Source: Comamonas testosteroni (lineage in GTDB: Bacteria; Pseudomonadota; Gammaproteobacteria; Burkholderiales; Burkholderiaceae_C). Taken from it: a stretch of 64,000 nucleotides of DNA. The DNA is taken from contig NZ_KZ984439.1 of assembly GCF_003569915.1 (NCBI RefSeq), forward strand, positions 1 through 64,000, written 5' to 3'. A program made the position numbers and the translations under genes. The notes below the pieces were generated by a model. The model saw only the letters and a program-made list of their open reading frames with translations, searched no databases and was not told the origin of the DNA. Below are positions 1-7,895 of the stretch, piece after piece (position 1 is the first letter of the stretch; every line of letters begins with the position of its first letter).

Positions 1-81
1 ACCTCGCGCCTTCAACGCTGCGTTGTAAGCCTTCCAGTTCGTTGTGCGGTACTTAACCCGACCCCAGCTCGTCTCTCTCAT
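1..81 (-). CDS. IS5-family transposase, N-terminal fragment (partial at edge)
   Basis: Reading from ATG at 81, the 27 visible codons begin MRETSWGRVKYRTTNWKAY, a start typical of IS5-family transposases of the IS1421-like kind. The frame is open to the edge of the window, so the gene may be intact outside it. The decayed copy at 17225-18129 carries the equivalent TTNWKAYNTALKARG stretch. The terminal repeat lies 32 bp upstream of the start. The catalytic DDE residues would lie beyond the window and cannot be judged. Confidence 0.75.
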   Translation of the reverse strand, partial: MRETSWGRVKYRTTNWKAYNAALKARG

Positions 82-127
82 CTCCCGAGCCTACCTCAGC
101 TGCGACCGGCATTTGTGCAACAACGCC
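1..127 (-). mobile_element. IS5-family insertion sequence, one end, cut by window edge
   Basis: Positions 113-127 hold a terminal inverted repeat (ggcgttgttgcacaa on the minus strand). It nearly matches the ends of the element at 17243-18174. The adjoining sequence encodes the transposase N-terminus. The rest of the element lies to the left of the window. The repeat end directly abuts a copy of the dispersed TTGATAGCT repeat that starts at 128, so the element seems to have inserted at the edge of that repeat. Confidence 0.8.
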
Positions 128-178
128 TTTGATAGCTATCAGCGCTGGTCAATCAAGGCTGATATGGGCTTTTTCAAT
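128..178 (+). repeat. Dispersed ~50-bp TTGATAGCTG repeat, copy A
   Basis: Begins TTTGATAGCTATCAGCGCT and ends in a T-rich stretch. This is the layout of the other copies at 1126, 6817, 7588, 20944, 47371 and 50333. It overlaps the last codons of the Bug receptor gene ending at 149, so it supplies that protein's C-terminal residues. It abuts the IS end at 127. Confidence 0.55.
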
Positions 179-1192
179 CAGGAGCTTGTATTGCTCGGAC
201 TTCTTTTTCGCGAACTGCTGCATCTCGGGCACGCTCCAGGTGATGGGCTGGAAGGCGAAGGTGGAGAACTTTTCCCTGACCTGCGGGTCTTGCAGCACGG
301 CCACGACGTCGCTGCGGATCTTGTCGCGCGTGGCGGTATCCAGGCCCTTGGGCGAGAGCAGGGAGACAAAGGAGTTCACGTCCAGCTCGGCAGGGCCGCC
401 GGCCTCGGCCACGGTGGGCACATCGGGCATTTGGGGAATGCGCTTGGGTGCGGCCACGGCGATGTAGCGGATCTTGCCGCTTTTGTAGATGCCCTGGCTG
501 GAGGGCAGGCTGCCGAAGCTCCAGCTCGGGTCGCCGTTGGCAACCGAGGTGAAGAGCTGGCTGACTTCGCGGTAGGGCACATGGGTCATCTTGCTGCCGC
601 TCAGGTAGTCCAGCCATTCACCGCCCAGGTGGCCGGGGCTGCCCACGCCCCAGGAGCCGTAGCTGATCTTGCCGGGCTCGGCCTTGGCGGCGCGGATGAG
701 GTCGGCCATGTTCTTCCAGGGCGAGCTGGTGGGTACGGCCACAAAGAAGGGGGTGAGGAACAGCGGGGCCACGGGGTCGAAGTGGTCCAGCGTGTTGAAG
801 TTCTTGTTTTTGTAGAGGTAGGGCAGGGCCGAGACATGCTCGCTGTCGAGTTGCAGCAGGGTGTAGCCGTCGGGCTTGGCGCGGCGCGCGTATTCAATGG
901 CGACAAAGCCGCCGCCGCCGGGGCGGTTGTCCACGGTCACACTTTGCTTCCAGCGCTGGCCCAGTTTTTCGCCCACGATGCGCAGCACGGCGTCCGGGCC
1001 GCTGCCCACGGCAAAGGCGGTGACCACGGTGACGGGGCGGTTGGGGTAGCTGGCCGCAGCGGGGTTTTGCGCCAGTGCCGTGCCGCTGAGCGCAAGCGTA
1101 GCAAGGCCTGCAAGCATGCGCAAATTTTCAAAATTGATAGCTGTATGTCTAATAGATGTATGGACTTGAGCGTTGTTTTTATCGTAATTCAC
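149..1192 (-). CDS. Bug-family tripartite tricarboxylate transporter substrate-binding protein
   Basis: A periplasmic solute receptor of the Bug/TctC family, 347 residues from a GTG at 1192. That start is chosen because GAGGAGACAACC precedes it, the same leader that precedes ATG in the second Bug gene at 60162. The mature part begins near NPAAASYPNRPVTVVTAF and keeps the family features PGGGG and PDGYTLLQ. It is the last gene of the gentisate operon, 107 bp after the isomerase, so its ligand may be an aromatic acid such as 3-hydroxybenzoate or gentisate (inference). Oddities: a copy of the dispersed repeat (1126-1180) encodes the stretch just before the hydrophobic core MLAGLATLALSGTALAQ, giving an unusually long n-region, and another copy forms the 3' end. 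Whether export still works is unclear; an alternative start at the internal ATG near 1118 would leave a signal peptide without positive charge. Confidence 0.85.
   Translation of the reverse strand: MNYDKNNAQVHTSIRHTAINFENLRMLAGLATLALSGTALAQNPAAASYPNRPVTVVTAFAVGSGPDAVLRIVGEKLGQRWKQSVTVDNRPGGGGFVAIEYARRAKPDGYTLLQLDSEHVSALPYLYKNKNFNTLDHFDPVAPLFLTPFFVAVPTSSPWKNMADLIRAAKAEPGKISYGSWGVGSPGHLGGEWLDYLSGSKMTHVPYREVSQLFTSVANGDPSWSFGSLPSSQGIYKSGKIRYIAVAAPKRIPQMPDVPTVAEAGGPAELDVNSFVSLLSPKGLDTATRDKIRSDVVAVLQDPQVREKFSTFAFQPITWSVPEMQQFAKKKSEQYKLLIEKAHISLD
1126..1180 (+). repeat. Dispersed TTGATAGCTG repeat, copy B, inside a signal-peptide region
   Basis: AAAATTGATAGCTGTATGTC followed by ATGTATGGACT and a GTTTTT end matches the family layout (TTGATAGCTG, CTAT-like core, ATGGACT, T-run). 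It lies inside the 5' coding region of the Bug receptor gene and is translated on the opposite strand as part of an extended n-region. Confidence 0.65.
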
Positions 1193-1299
1193 GGTTGTCT
1201 CCTCGTTGAAGGCCTCAGGGTGGTCAAGGGCGGCCATGGCTAGGTTTTGTGATTCCATGGCCTGGGGGCGGGGGAATGTTTAGGAATGTTTAGGAGTGG

Positions 1300-1944
1300 T
1301 TATGAGGCGGCATCTGGCTGGGCCAGTGGCGCAGCCTGGGCAAAAGCGGGCAGGGCGCTGCAGGCGGCGTCCACGGCGCTGATCAGCGGCCAGCGGCCGA
1401 GGTCCACCCCAAAGCGGCGTGCGCTTTCAACCTGGGGAATCAGGTAGACATCGGCCAGCGTGGGCGCATTGCCGTAGCAGAAGCTGCCGCGGGTCTGGTC
1501 CTGGGCCAGCAGCGCTTCGATGGCGTCAAAACCGGCACTGATCCAGGTGCCGCACCAGGCGTTGATGGCGGCTTCATCCGCACCAAACTGCCGGCGCAGG
1601 GTTTGCAGAATGCGGCGGTTGTTGATGGGGTGGATATCGCAGCCCACGATGGCGGCCAGTGCCCGCACATGGGCGCGCGCCTCGGCCCCGGTGGGCAGCA
1701 GCGCGGGCGTGGGGTAGCGCTCTTCCAGCCATTCGATGATGGCGGGCGACTGGATTAGGGTCTCGCCGCTGTCCAGCGTCAGCGCGGGCACCAGGCCCTG
1801 CGGGTTCACGGCCTTGAACGGGGCTTGGGCCTGCTCGTCCACGCGCAGATCGACGGGAATGTAGTCGGGGCTCAGGCCCTTGAGGTTCAGCGCAATGCGC
1901 AGGCGGTGCGAGGTGCCGCTGCGAAAAAAGCTGTAGAGCTTCAT
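1300..1944 (-). CDS. mhbI: Maleylpyruvate isomerase (zeta-class glutathione S-transferase)
   Basis: Converts maleylpyruvate to fumarylpyruvate in the gentisate pathway with glutathione as cofactor; cytoplasmic. The 214-residue protein has the GST thioredoxin-like N-terminus (MKLYSFFRSGTSHRLRIALN, with the zeta-class SxxS-type active-site region at about residues 9-12). It also has the glutathione-binding NPQGLVPAL and QSPAIIEWLEE segments and the all-alpha C-terminal domain. Start: ATG 1944 follows AAGGAG by 8 nt; a GTG three codons upstream is possible but too close to that site. It sits 12 bp after fumarylpyruvate hydrolase, in the same operon. It could equally be named MaiA (maleylacetoacetate isomerase) by family, but the gentisate context favours maleylpyruvate; also called nagL in naphthalene degraders. 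Confidence 0.9.
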   Translation of the reverse strand: MKLYSFFRSGTSHRLRIALNLKGLSPDYIPVDLRVDEQAQAPFKAVNPQGLVPALTLDSGETLIQSPAIIEWLEERYPTPALLPTGAEARAHVRALAAIVGCDIHPINNRRILQTLRRQFGADEAAINAWCGTWISAGFDAIEALLAQDQTRGSFCYGNAPTLADVYLIPQVESARRFGVDLGRWPLISAVDAACSALPAFAQAAPLAQPDAAS

Positions 1945-1956
1945 GGTCTGCACTCC

Positions 1957-2664
1957 TTATTCGGGCTGGCCCACGGTCAGGGCAATCTCGCCCACGCCTT
2001 CGACGCGGCCGGTGATCCGGTCGCCGGGCAGCACGGCGCCCACGCCTTCGGGCGTGCCTGTATAGATGAGGTCGCCCGGTTGCAGGTGGTAGAACAGCGA
2101 GAGGTCGGCAATGATTTCGCGGATGTTCCAGATCAGCTTGTCCACATTCGATTGCTGCTTAACCTGGCCGTTGACGGACAGCTCGATCACGCCCGACTCG
2201 ATCACCTGGCCGGGCATGGGCACGACTTCGGTGGCGACGGACGACTGCTCCACGTCCTTGCCCAGGTCCCAGGGACGGCCCTTGTCGCGCGCCACCAACT
2301 GCAGGTCGCGGCGCGTCATATCGAGGCCGCAGGCATAGCCGTAGATGTACTCATGGGCCTGCTCCGCGGGAATGCGAAAGCCGGCCTTGCCAATGGCCAC
2401 CACCAGTTCCATCTCGAAGTGGTAGTTGCGGGTCTCGGGCGGGTAGGCCACGGTGGCGCCGGATTCGGTCAGCGTCTGCGGGGCCTTGGTGAAGTAGAAG
2501 GGGCGCTCCACGCTTTTGTCCACGGGGCGGCCCATTTCAACGGCGTGGGCATGGTAGTTGCGGCCCACAAAGAACAATCGATGGATGGGCAGGCGTTGCT
2601 CGCTGCCGCGCACGGGCAGCGATTGAACCGGGGCGGGGGTCCAGAGGTAGTTGGCTTGGGTCAT
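1957..2664 (-). CDS. mhbH: Fumarylpyruvate hydrolase (FAH superfamily)
   Basis: Hydrolyses fumarylpyruvate to fumarate and pyruvate, the last step of the gentisate pathway. The 235-residue protein is a complete fumarylacetoacetate-hydrolase fold domain. The metal-binding set is visible: E84 and E86 in HFEMELVVAIG and D115 in GLDMTRRD. IYTGTPEGVGAV lies near the C-terminus, and FFVGRNYHAHAVEMG near residue 31 is the family's substrate-side motif. It lies between gentisate dioxygenase (30 bp upstream) and the isomerase (12 bp downstream), all co-directional, so translation is probably coupled in one operon. Called nagK in naphthalene-degradation clusters. The FAH family is broad, and the assignment rests on context as much as on sequence. 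Confidence 0.9.
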   Translation of the reverse strand: MTQANYLWTPAPVQSLPVRGSEQRLPIHRLFFVGRNYHAHAVEMGRPVDKSVERPFYFTKAPQTLTESGATVAYPPETRNYHFEMELVVAIGKAGFRIPAEQAHEYIYGYACGLDMTRRDLQLVARDKGRPWDLGKDVEQSSVATEVVPMPGQVIESGVIELSVNGQVKQQSNVDKLIWNIREIIADLSLFYHLQPGDLIYTGTPEGVGAVLPGDRITGRVEGVGEIALTVGQPE

Positions 2665-2694
2665 GAAATTCCTGGTTTGTGATGGATGCGAGGC

Positions 2695-3822
2695 TTAGCC
2701 CAGCTGGGAGCGATAGGCGTGGACGGCTTCGAAGATCGGCGTATCGGCAAAACGGAACAGGTCGAGCTGGGGATGGCCTGCATCGCATTGCGCGGTAAAC
2801 AGCTGCCAGGACGGCACGACAAACAGGTCGCCACGGCGCACCTGCCATTGGCGGTCACCCACGGTGACCTGGCCCTGGCCGTCAAAGACCTGGAACACGG
2901 CCGAGCCCACTTCGCGCTTGGGCTGGGTGCAGGCACCGCTGGCCACGCGGTGCATTTCGCAGCGGATGGTGGGCAGCACGTCGCGGCCATTGGTGGGGTT
3001 GCTAAAGCGTACGGCGGCGTGGCCTTTGCTGACGGTGGCAGCGTAGCCTTCGGCCTCCAGCGCCAGTTGCTCGGTCAGCGCGCGGTCCGTGTCCACCCAG
3101 CGGTAGGCCAGCAGGGGCGTGACGGGGCTGTCTTCCACATGGGCCAAGGGGCGCAGGCCGGGGTGGGCCCACAGGCGCTCTGAGCGCGAGAACTCGGGTG
3201 TGATGCGCTCGTGCGCGTCCAGGCTCAGGCGGCCATGCTCGAAGAACTGAGACTCTGTGTAGTAGGCAAACGGGATGTCCAGCCCGTCGATCCAGGCCAT
3301 GGGCTGGCTGGCCGCGTTGTGATGGGCATGCCAGTTCCAGCCGCCCTGGGGCAGAAAGTCGCCGCGCGACATGCGGATGGAGTCGCCGTTGACGACGGTC
3401 CACACGCCTTCGCCCTCGACCACAAAGCGGAACGCATGCTGGGTGTGGCGGTGCTCGGGCGCATCCTCGCCGGGCATCAGGTACTGAATGGCGGCCCACA
3501 GCGTGGGCGTGGCAAAGGGGCGGCCGCCCAGCGCGGGGTTGGCCAGCGCAATGGCGCGGCGCTCGCCGCCCCGGCCCACGGGCACGATGCGGCCCGCTTC
3601 ATCGGCCAACTGGAGCAAATTGTCCCAGCGCCACAAATGGGCTGCGGCCTGGCTTTTGGGGTGGGCGGGCATCAGGCCGCCGATTTCCGTCCACAGCGGC
3701 ACCAGCATTTCCTGCTCGAAGCCGCGGTACAGCTGCTCAAGCGCTGGCGTGGGCTCGGGCTGACCGGGGGCGGCTTTGGCGCTGAGCTTGACGGGGGAGG
3801 GGAGGGCTTGTTCTATCGTCAT
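2695..3822 (-). CDS. mhbD: Gentisate 1,2-dioxygenase
   Basis: Ring-cleaving Fe(II) dioxygenase that turns gentisate (2,5-dihydroxybenzoate) into maleylpyruvate. It has 375 residues and two cupin barrels. The N-terminal cupin carries the iron-ligand pattern PEHRHTQHAFRFVVEGEG (H124 and H126) and a later His-rich loop WNWHAHHN (around 164-169). The C-terminal cupin has GSAVFQVFDGQGQVTVGD. Length and motifs fit NagI/GdoA/MhbD enzymes. The gene follows the 3-hydroxybenzoate hydroxylase by 35 bp and precedes fumarylpyruvate hydrolase, so the operon encodes 3-hydroxybenzoate to fumarate plus pyruvate. Homologues include salicylate 1,2-dioxygenases and 1-hydroxy-2-naphthoate dioxygenase, but the isomerase and hydrolase next door favour gentisate. 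Confidence 0.92.
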   Translation of the reverse strand: MTIEQALPSPVKLSAKAAPGQPEPTPALEQLYRGFEQEMLVPLWTEIGGLMPAHPKSQAAAHLWRWDNLLQLADEAGRIVPVGRGGERRAIALANPALGGRPFATPTLWAAIQYLMPGEDAPEHRHTQHAFRFVVEGEGVWTVVNGDSIRMSRGDFLPQGGWNWHAHHNAASQPMAWIDGLDIPFAYYTESQFFEHGRLSLDAHERITPEFSRSERLWAHPGLRPLAHVEDSPVTPLLAYRWVDTDRALTEQLALEAEGYAATVSKGHAAVRFSNPTNGRDVLPTIRCEMHRVASGACTQPKREVGSAVFQVFDGQGQVTVGDRQWQVRRGDLFVVPSWQLFTAQCDAGHPQLDLFRFADTPIFEAVHAYRSQLG

Positions 3823-3857
3823 GTGTTTTCTACCAATGCGGTTGGAGGCGGAGCGGC

Positions 3858-5060
3858 TCAGAGGGCGAGAGATTGATCAACCGTCCAGCCATAGAGCCAT
3901 TCCATGGCGTCGTAAAAACGCTCGGGCGTGCGGCCCTTCCACAAGTCGTTGCGCACCAGGCGTTCCACGTCCTTGGCGTGGAAGATGCGCCCCATCTCTC
4001 GCGCAGAAAGCACCACGCGCGCTGTGCGGGCAATGCGCGAGCGCTCATAAAGCTGCAGCGCCTGGGGCCAGTCGTGCTGGCAGTGCTTCAAGGCTTCGCC
4101 CAGCGTCACGGCGTCCTCCAGCGCCATGCAGGCACCCTGGGCGATGTATTGCAGCGTGGGGTGGGCGGCATCGCCCAGCAGCGTGGCGCGGCCAAACGTC
4201 CATTGGCCAATCGGTTCGCGGTCGGCCGTGGCCCAGCGCTTCCAGCTCTTGGGCAGGTCAATCAGTTGGTGCGCAATGGGGCAGCAATCCTGGTAGTAGC
4301 TCAGCACCTCTTCGCGGCTGCCTTCGCGCACGCCCCATTCCTCCTGCTCACGGCTGTGGAAGGTGACGACCACGTTGTACTGCTCGCCGCCGCGCAGCGG
4401 GTAGTGCACCAGGTGGTAGTTGGGGCCGACCCAGATGCTGGCCGCATTCCAGCGCAGGTTTTCGGGGAACTCTGCTTTCTCGACCACGGCGCGGTAGACC
4501 ACATGGCCCGAGACGCGGGCCGGGTCGCCCACATATTGCTGGCGCACCACGGATTTGACGCCGTCCGCCCCAATCAGCGCCTGCCCCTGGTGCGCCTTGC
4601 CATGCTGGTCGTAGACAGTGACGGTGTCGTCGTCCTGCTCCACGCGCTCGATGCGGGTGCCGGTCAGGGTTTCGATATTGCCGTGCTGCTGCGCGCCTTC
4701 CAGCAGCGAGGTGTGAATGTCCGCTCGGTGAATCACCGCATAAGGGTTGCCAAAGCGATCACGGAAGGCCTGACCCGTGGGGATGCGTCCCACCAGGCGC
4801 TCGTCCAGCGCGTCGTGCATGACCATCTCGTCGGTGTAGACGGCGCGGCCCCGGGCCAGCTCGCCAATGCCCAGCGCATCAAAAGCGGCAAAGGCATTGG
4901 GGCCGAGCTGGATGCCCGCGCCGATCTCGCCCAACTGGGGCGCTTGCTCCAGCACCTTGACGGCATAGCCCAGGCGCGCCAGCGACAGCGCTGCCGCAAC
5001 ACCGCCAATGCCGCCACCGGCAATCAATACAGGCAAGGAAGAAGAGGGGGCTTGGGTCAT
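3858..5060 (-). CDS. mhbM: 3-hydroxybenzoate 6-hydroxylase (FAD monooxygenase)
   Basis: NAD(P)H-dependent flavoprotein hydroxylase that converts 3-hydroxybenzoate to gentisate and so feeds the pathway. The 400-residue protein shows all class A monooxygenase signatures: the dinucleotide fold IAGGGIGG (13-20), the DG motif GADGVKS (164-170) and the GD motif LLGDAAHPTLQY (from 294). The length fits XlnD/MhbM/NagX enzymes. ATG 5060 is preferred over the ATG at 5111 because family members begin a few residues before the FAD fold. It is first in the minus-strand gentisate operon and is transcribed divergently from the MarR gene at 5332, the likely regulator. Salicylate hydroxylases have a similar architecture; the downstream gentisate genes make the 6-hydroxylase the best call. 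Confidence 0.88.
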   Translation of the reverse strand: MTQAPSSSLPVLIAGGGIGGVAAALSLARLGYAVKVLEQAPQLGEIGAGIQLGPNAFAAFDALGIGELARGRAVYTDEMVMHDALDERLVGRIPTGQAFRDRFGNPYAVIHRADIHTSLLEGAQQHGNIETLTGTRIERVEQDDDTVTVYDQHGKAHQGQALIGADGVKSVVRQQYVGDPARVSGHVVYRAVVEKAEFPENLRWNAASIWVGPNYHLVHYPLRGGEQYNVVVTFHSREQEEWGVREGSREEVLSYYQDCCPIAHQLIDLPKSWKRWATADREPIGQWTFGRATLLGDAAHPTLQYIAQGACMALEDAVTLGEALKHCQHDWPQALQLYERSRIARTARVVLSAREMGRIFHAKDVERLVRNDLWKGRTPERFYDAMEWLYGWTVDQSLAL

Positions 5061-5331
5061 ATCGGTATCGCTTTCGTGGCGGGGGATCTGTGTGGGCCTG
5101 GTGGCTGACACAGATTGGCCCGTGCGGTCTTGTGCAAGAACAAATAAACAGTGTGCTGACGATCAGTGTAAGTTTGATTTCAATTCAAAACATATCGGGA
5201 TAAGCCCTGAGGTGATCCACGTCATACGGCCGGGCTGCTGCTGCGCTGGCTTTTTGTCCGCCAGCGCTGCGGCTGGGGGACAATGCAGGCAAGCGGCCAG
5301 GACCTGCGGCTGCTGCGCCTTACCGAACACC
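5061..5331. promoter_or_regulatory. Divergent promoter region, gentisate operon / MarR regulator
   Basis: This 271-bp gap separates the divergent hydroxylase and MarR genes. It contains a small palindrome CTGACGATCAG (5156-5166) flanked by two CAGTGT copies 15 bp apart (5149-5154, 5164-5169), and a second dyad TTTGA-N7-TCAAA (5173-5189). MarR proteins bind short palindromes of this kind, so these are candidate operators. No promoter hexamers could be placed with confidence. Confidence 0.35.
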
Positions 5332-5874
5332 ATGCAATACCAACCCGCAGAACTAGAGAACTACCCCGGCTACCACATCCGCCGCCTGCAGCAGATTGCG
5401 GTGGCGGTGTTCATGGAGGAAACCGAGGAGTTCGGCGTCACCCCTGTGCAGTACGCTGCGCTGTCGGCCGTGCTGCGCCAGCCGGGCATCGACCAGCGCA
5501 CGCTGGCGCGCAATATCGGTTTTGATACGTCCACCATCGGCAGCGTCATCGACCGGCTGGAAGCGCGCGGCCTGATGCAGCGCAACGCCAGCCCGACAGA
5601 CCGCCGCGTGCGCCTGCTGACGCTGACCGAAGACGGCGGCCTGCTGCTGCAACAGGCTGAAGCCTCGGTGCTGCGCGCCCAGCGCCGCATGCTGGACCCG
5701 CTGCCCGACGACAAGCGCGCCCATTTCATGGAAATGCTCTCGCTGCTGATCCACGAGAACGACGAATTCGCCCGTGCGCCCAGCGCCGTGGCCGAGCGCA
5801 ACCCTGACCGCAAGCGCAGCGCGGCGGTCAGGGCCGTCAACGGCCTGAGCCGCAAACCAGACGCCGAAGACTGA
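5332..5874 (+). CDS. MarR-family transcriptional regulator, likely of gentisate genes
   Basis: A 180-residue winged-helix repressor. Residues about 45-115 form the MarR DNA-binding core: VTPVQYAALSAVL, then QRTLARNIGFDTSTIGSVID (recognition helix), then the wing LEARGLMQRNASPTDRRVRL, whose SPTDRR turn is a MarR hallmark. The C-terminus (ERNPDRKRSAAVRAVN) is basic and longer than usual. The start is the ATG at 5332, which gives a family-typical N-terminus. It is divergent from the 3-hydroxybenzoate hydroxylase, so it probably represses the gentisate operon and is released by an aromatic acid (inference; MhbR of Klebsiella is LysR-type, so that name is not used). The LysR gene starts 11 bp downstream and is probably co-transcribed. 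Confidence 0.85.
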   Translation: MQYQPAELENYPGYHIRRLQQIAVAVFMEETEEFGVTPVQYAALSAVLRQPGIDQRTLARNIGFDTSTIGSVIDRLEARGLMQRNASPTDRRVRLLTLTEDGGLLLQQAEASVLRAQRRMLDPLPDDKRAHFMEMLSLLIHENDEFARAPSAVAERNPDRKRSAAVRAVNGLSRKPDAED

Positions 5875-5885
5875 GGACGCAGCGC

Positions 5886-6788
5886 GTGGACTGGGACCAT
5901 CTGCGTTTTTTTGGCGAACTGGCCCGCAGCGGCAGCATGGCGGCAGCGGCGCGCAAGCTGGGCGTGGAGCACACCACAGTCTCGCGTCGCATTCAGGCAC
6001 TGGAAAAGCAGCTCGGCGCCGTGCTGTTTGCGCGCGACGGCGGCCAGTGGCGGCTGACCGAAGCAGGCCGCCAACTGCTGGGTGTGGCCGATGCCATGCA
6101 AAGCGCCGTGCGGGGGCTGGAAAGCAGCCCGCTGGCCCAGGCCGCAGCCAGCGAAGGCCCAGCCGGGCTGGTGCGCGTGGGCGCGACCGAAGGCTTTGGC
6201 ACGCAAATGCTGGCCGGTGAGCTGGCCAAGCTCACGCTGCGCTACCCGTTGCTCAGCGTCGATCTGCTGGCGCTGCCGCGCATGCTGCATCTCTCAAGCC
6301 GCGAGGCCGATATCGTCATCTCGCTGGAGCGTCCCAAGCGCGGCTCCATCGTGGTCACCAAGCTGGCCGACTACCGGCTCTACCTCTATGGCCAGCGCGA
6401 ATATCTGGCGCGCAAGCCGCTGGTAGCCAGAACCGAAGACCTGCGCCACCACAGCTTTGTGCACTATGTGGACGATCTGCTGTTCACGCGCGAGTTGCAA
6501 CTGCTCGACACCTTGCACCGACCCGAGCGCTTTGCGCTGCGCAGCACCAGCATCACCGCGCAGTACGAAGCCGTGCGCGCCGGGGCTGGGCTGGCCGTGC
6601 TGCCCGCTTTTCTGGCCGACAAAGACCCGATTCTGAGCCGCGTGTTGCCCGATCAGGCCTGTTTTACCCGCACCTTCTGGATGAGCATGCCCGTCGAATC
6701 GCGCCAGATCCCGCGCATCGCCACCACCTGGAACTTTCTGCGCGACGCCGTGCAGGCCATGCGCGGGCAGCTGTGCCCGGCGCAGTAG
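5886..6788 (+). CDS. LysR-family transcriptional regulator
   Basis: A 300-residue LysR-type regulator. The N-terminal helix-turn-helix is clear (FFGELARSGSMAAAARKLG, then HTTVSRRIQALEKQLG), followed by a substrate-binding domain of the short LysR kind that ends near the C-terminus. It begins with GTG at 5886, MDWDHLRF being the standard opening of this subgroup. It lies 11 bp after the MarR gene in the same direction, so the two form a regulatory pair beside the gentisate operon. Its target is not shown by the sequence: it could control the gentisate genes, or an unlinked operon as many of this subgroup do. Confidence 0.85.
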   Translation: MDWDHLRFFGELARSGSMAAAARKLGVEHTTVSRRIQALEKQLGAVLFARDGGQWRLTEAGRQLLGVADAMQSAVRGLESSPLAQAAASEGPAGLVRVGATEGFGTQMLAGELAKLTLRYPLLSVDLLALPRMLHLSSREADIVISLERPKRGSIVVTKLADYRLYLYGQREYLARKPLVARTEDLRHHSFVHYVDDLLFTRELQLLDTLHRPERFALRSTSITAQYEAVRAGAGLAVLPAFLADKDPILSRVLPDQACFTRTFWMSMPVESRQIPRIATTWNFLRDAVQAMRGQLCPAQ

Positions 6789-6816
6789 CGGCACATCGTT
6801 GCTTTATTTACTCATT

Positions 6817-6880
6817 GTTTGATAGCTGCCTGCCTATATTCTGTAAAGACTATGGAGCAGTTGAGCCTGTTTTTTATTGG
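6817..6880 (+). repeat. Dispersed TTGATAGCTG repeat, copy C
   Basis: TTGATAGCTGCCTGCCTATA followed by an ACTATGGAG core and a GAGCCTGTTTTTTATTGG end. It fills most of the gap between the LysR gene and the YbjQ gene. Confidence 0.65.
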
Positions 6881-6951
6881 ATGCTTGATAGACTGGCGGC
6901 CTTGCTGGCCCCGGTCAGCCCATCCAAGCAAAAGCCACCCCAGGAGACACC

Positions 6952-7272
6952 ATGATTGTGACCACCACTCCCAATATCGAAGGCAAGCGCATCACCCGTT
7001 ACTGCGGCGTGGTGGCGGGCGAGGCGATTCTGGGCGCCAATGTGTTCAAGGACTTGTTTGCCGGTATCCGCGATCTGGTCGGTGGCCGCTCGGGCACCTA
7101 CGAGAAAGAACTGCAAAAAGCGCGTGAAATCGCGCTGCGGGAACTGGAACAGCGCGCAAGCGAAGCCGGGGCCAATGCCATCGTGGGCGTGGACCTGGAC
7201 TTTGAAGTGCTGGGCGAGACCAATGGCATGTTGATGGTGTCGGCCAGTGGCACCGCCGTAGTGGTGGAATAG
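6952..7272 (+). CDS. YbjQ/UPF0145 family protein
   Basis: A 106-residue protein of the YbjQ (UPF0145, 'heavy-metal-binding domain') family, usually a small pentameric beta-rich cytoplasmic protein. The characteristic segments are present: [20 protein letters not shown] at the start, [18 protein letters not shown] in the middle, and [18 protein letters not shown] with a terminal [13 protein letters not shown] strand. Length is normal and the gene is intact. It is preceded by GGAGACACC. It is monocistronic, between a repeat copy and tRNA-Gln. The biological role of the family is not established. Confidence 0.9.
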   Translation: MIVTTTPNIEGKRITRYCGVVAGEAILGANVFKDLFAGIRDLVGGRSGTYEKELQKAREIALRELEQRASEAGANAIVGVDLDFEVLGETNGMLMVSASGTAVVVE

Positions 7273-7376
7273 GGCGCAGCCCCATCGCAGCAAGTGCCTG
7301 TTTTTTGTGCAACTGCACATTTTTCGCATACTTCGAAATTTGTAGCTGAAACTCGTTGTACAATTCCGTTCATCGT

Positions 7377-7453
7377 AGGGGAGTCGCCAAGTTGGTTAAG
7401 GCACCGGATTTTGATTCCGGCATGCGCAGGTTCGAATCCTTCCTCCCCTGCCA
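7377..7453 (+). tRNA. tRNA-Gln (anticodon UUG)
   Basis: A complete 77-nt cloverleaf. The acceptor stem AGGGGAG (7377-7383) pairs with CTCCCCT (7443-7449), followed by discriminator G and encoded CCA (7451-7453). The anticodon stem CCGGA/TCCGG encloses the loop TTTTGAT with anticodon TTG at 7411-7413. The T-arm has GGTTCGAATCC. A -10-like TACAAT lies at 7359-7364. Confidence 0.96.
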
Positions 7454-7460
7454 AAGATTC

Positions 7461-7494
7461 AAACCCCGTTCACGCAAGTGAACGGGGTTTTTTC
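7461..7494 (+). terminator. Rho-independent terminator after tRNA-Gln
   Basis: A 12-bp stem AACCCCGTTCAC / GTGAACGGGGTT with a GCAA tetraloop, followed by a run of T, just 8 nt after the tRNA CCA end. Confidence 0.92.
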
Positions 7495-7587
7495 TTTTCC
7501 GTACTTTGCGTTCCGATTTCAGCCGTTGATCCAGCTTCAGCCCCCGTCATCGCACTACCGATGCATTTATTCATAGAGTTGCAATTT

Positions 7588-7640
7588 CAAATTTGATAGC
7601 TGTCAGCCTATATATTTCATGGACTAGAGCCTGATTTCAT
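7588..7640 (+). repeat. Dispersed TTGATAGCTG repeat, copy D
   Basis: TTTGATAGCTGTCAGCCTAT, then TTCATGGACTAGAGCCTGAT and TTCATT. It is one of the two copies closest to the apparent consensus (the other is at 50333). Confidence 0.7.
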
Positions 7641-7895
7641 TGTGACGATGCTCTGCAACAGATCGGCGCAGACATGGTGAGACCTGGCGAGCGTACTGGG
7701 CGATGTGGCGATTGCCTGATGACGAAATGTCAGCTGACGCACCCCAAATACCGCCTGAAATCGCTCAGAAATCCTAGGGTTAGCACCTATGTGTCGATAA
7801 ATATTGCTCAAGTCTGTACATAACGCAGTGCAGATTTCGTCGAATCGTCTGTTGGCAGATATTTGCTCTGAAAACTGGTCTTAGACTTTGCGCTC

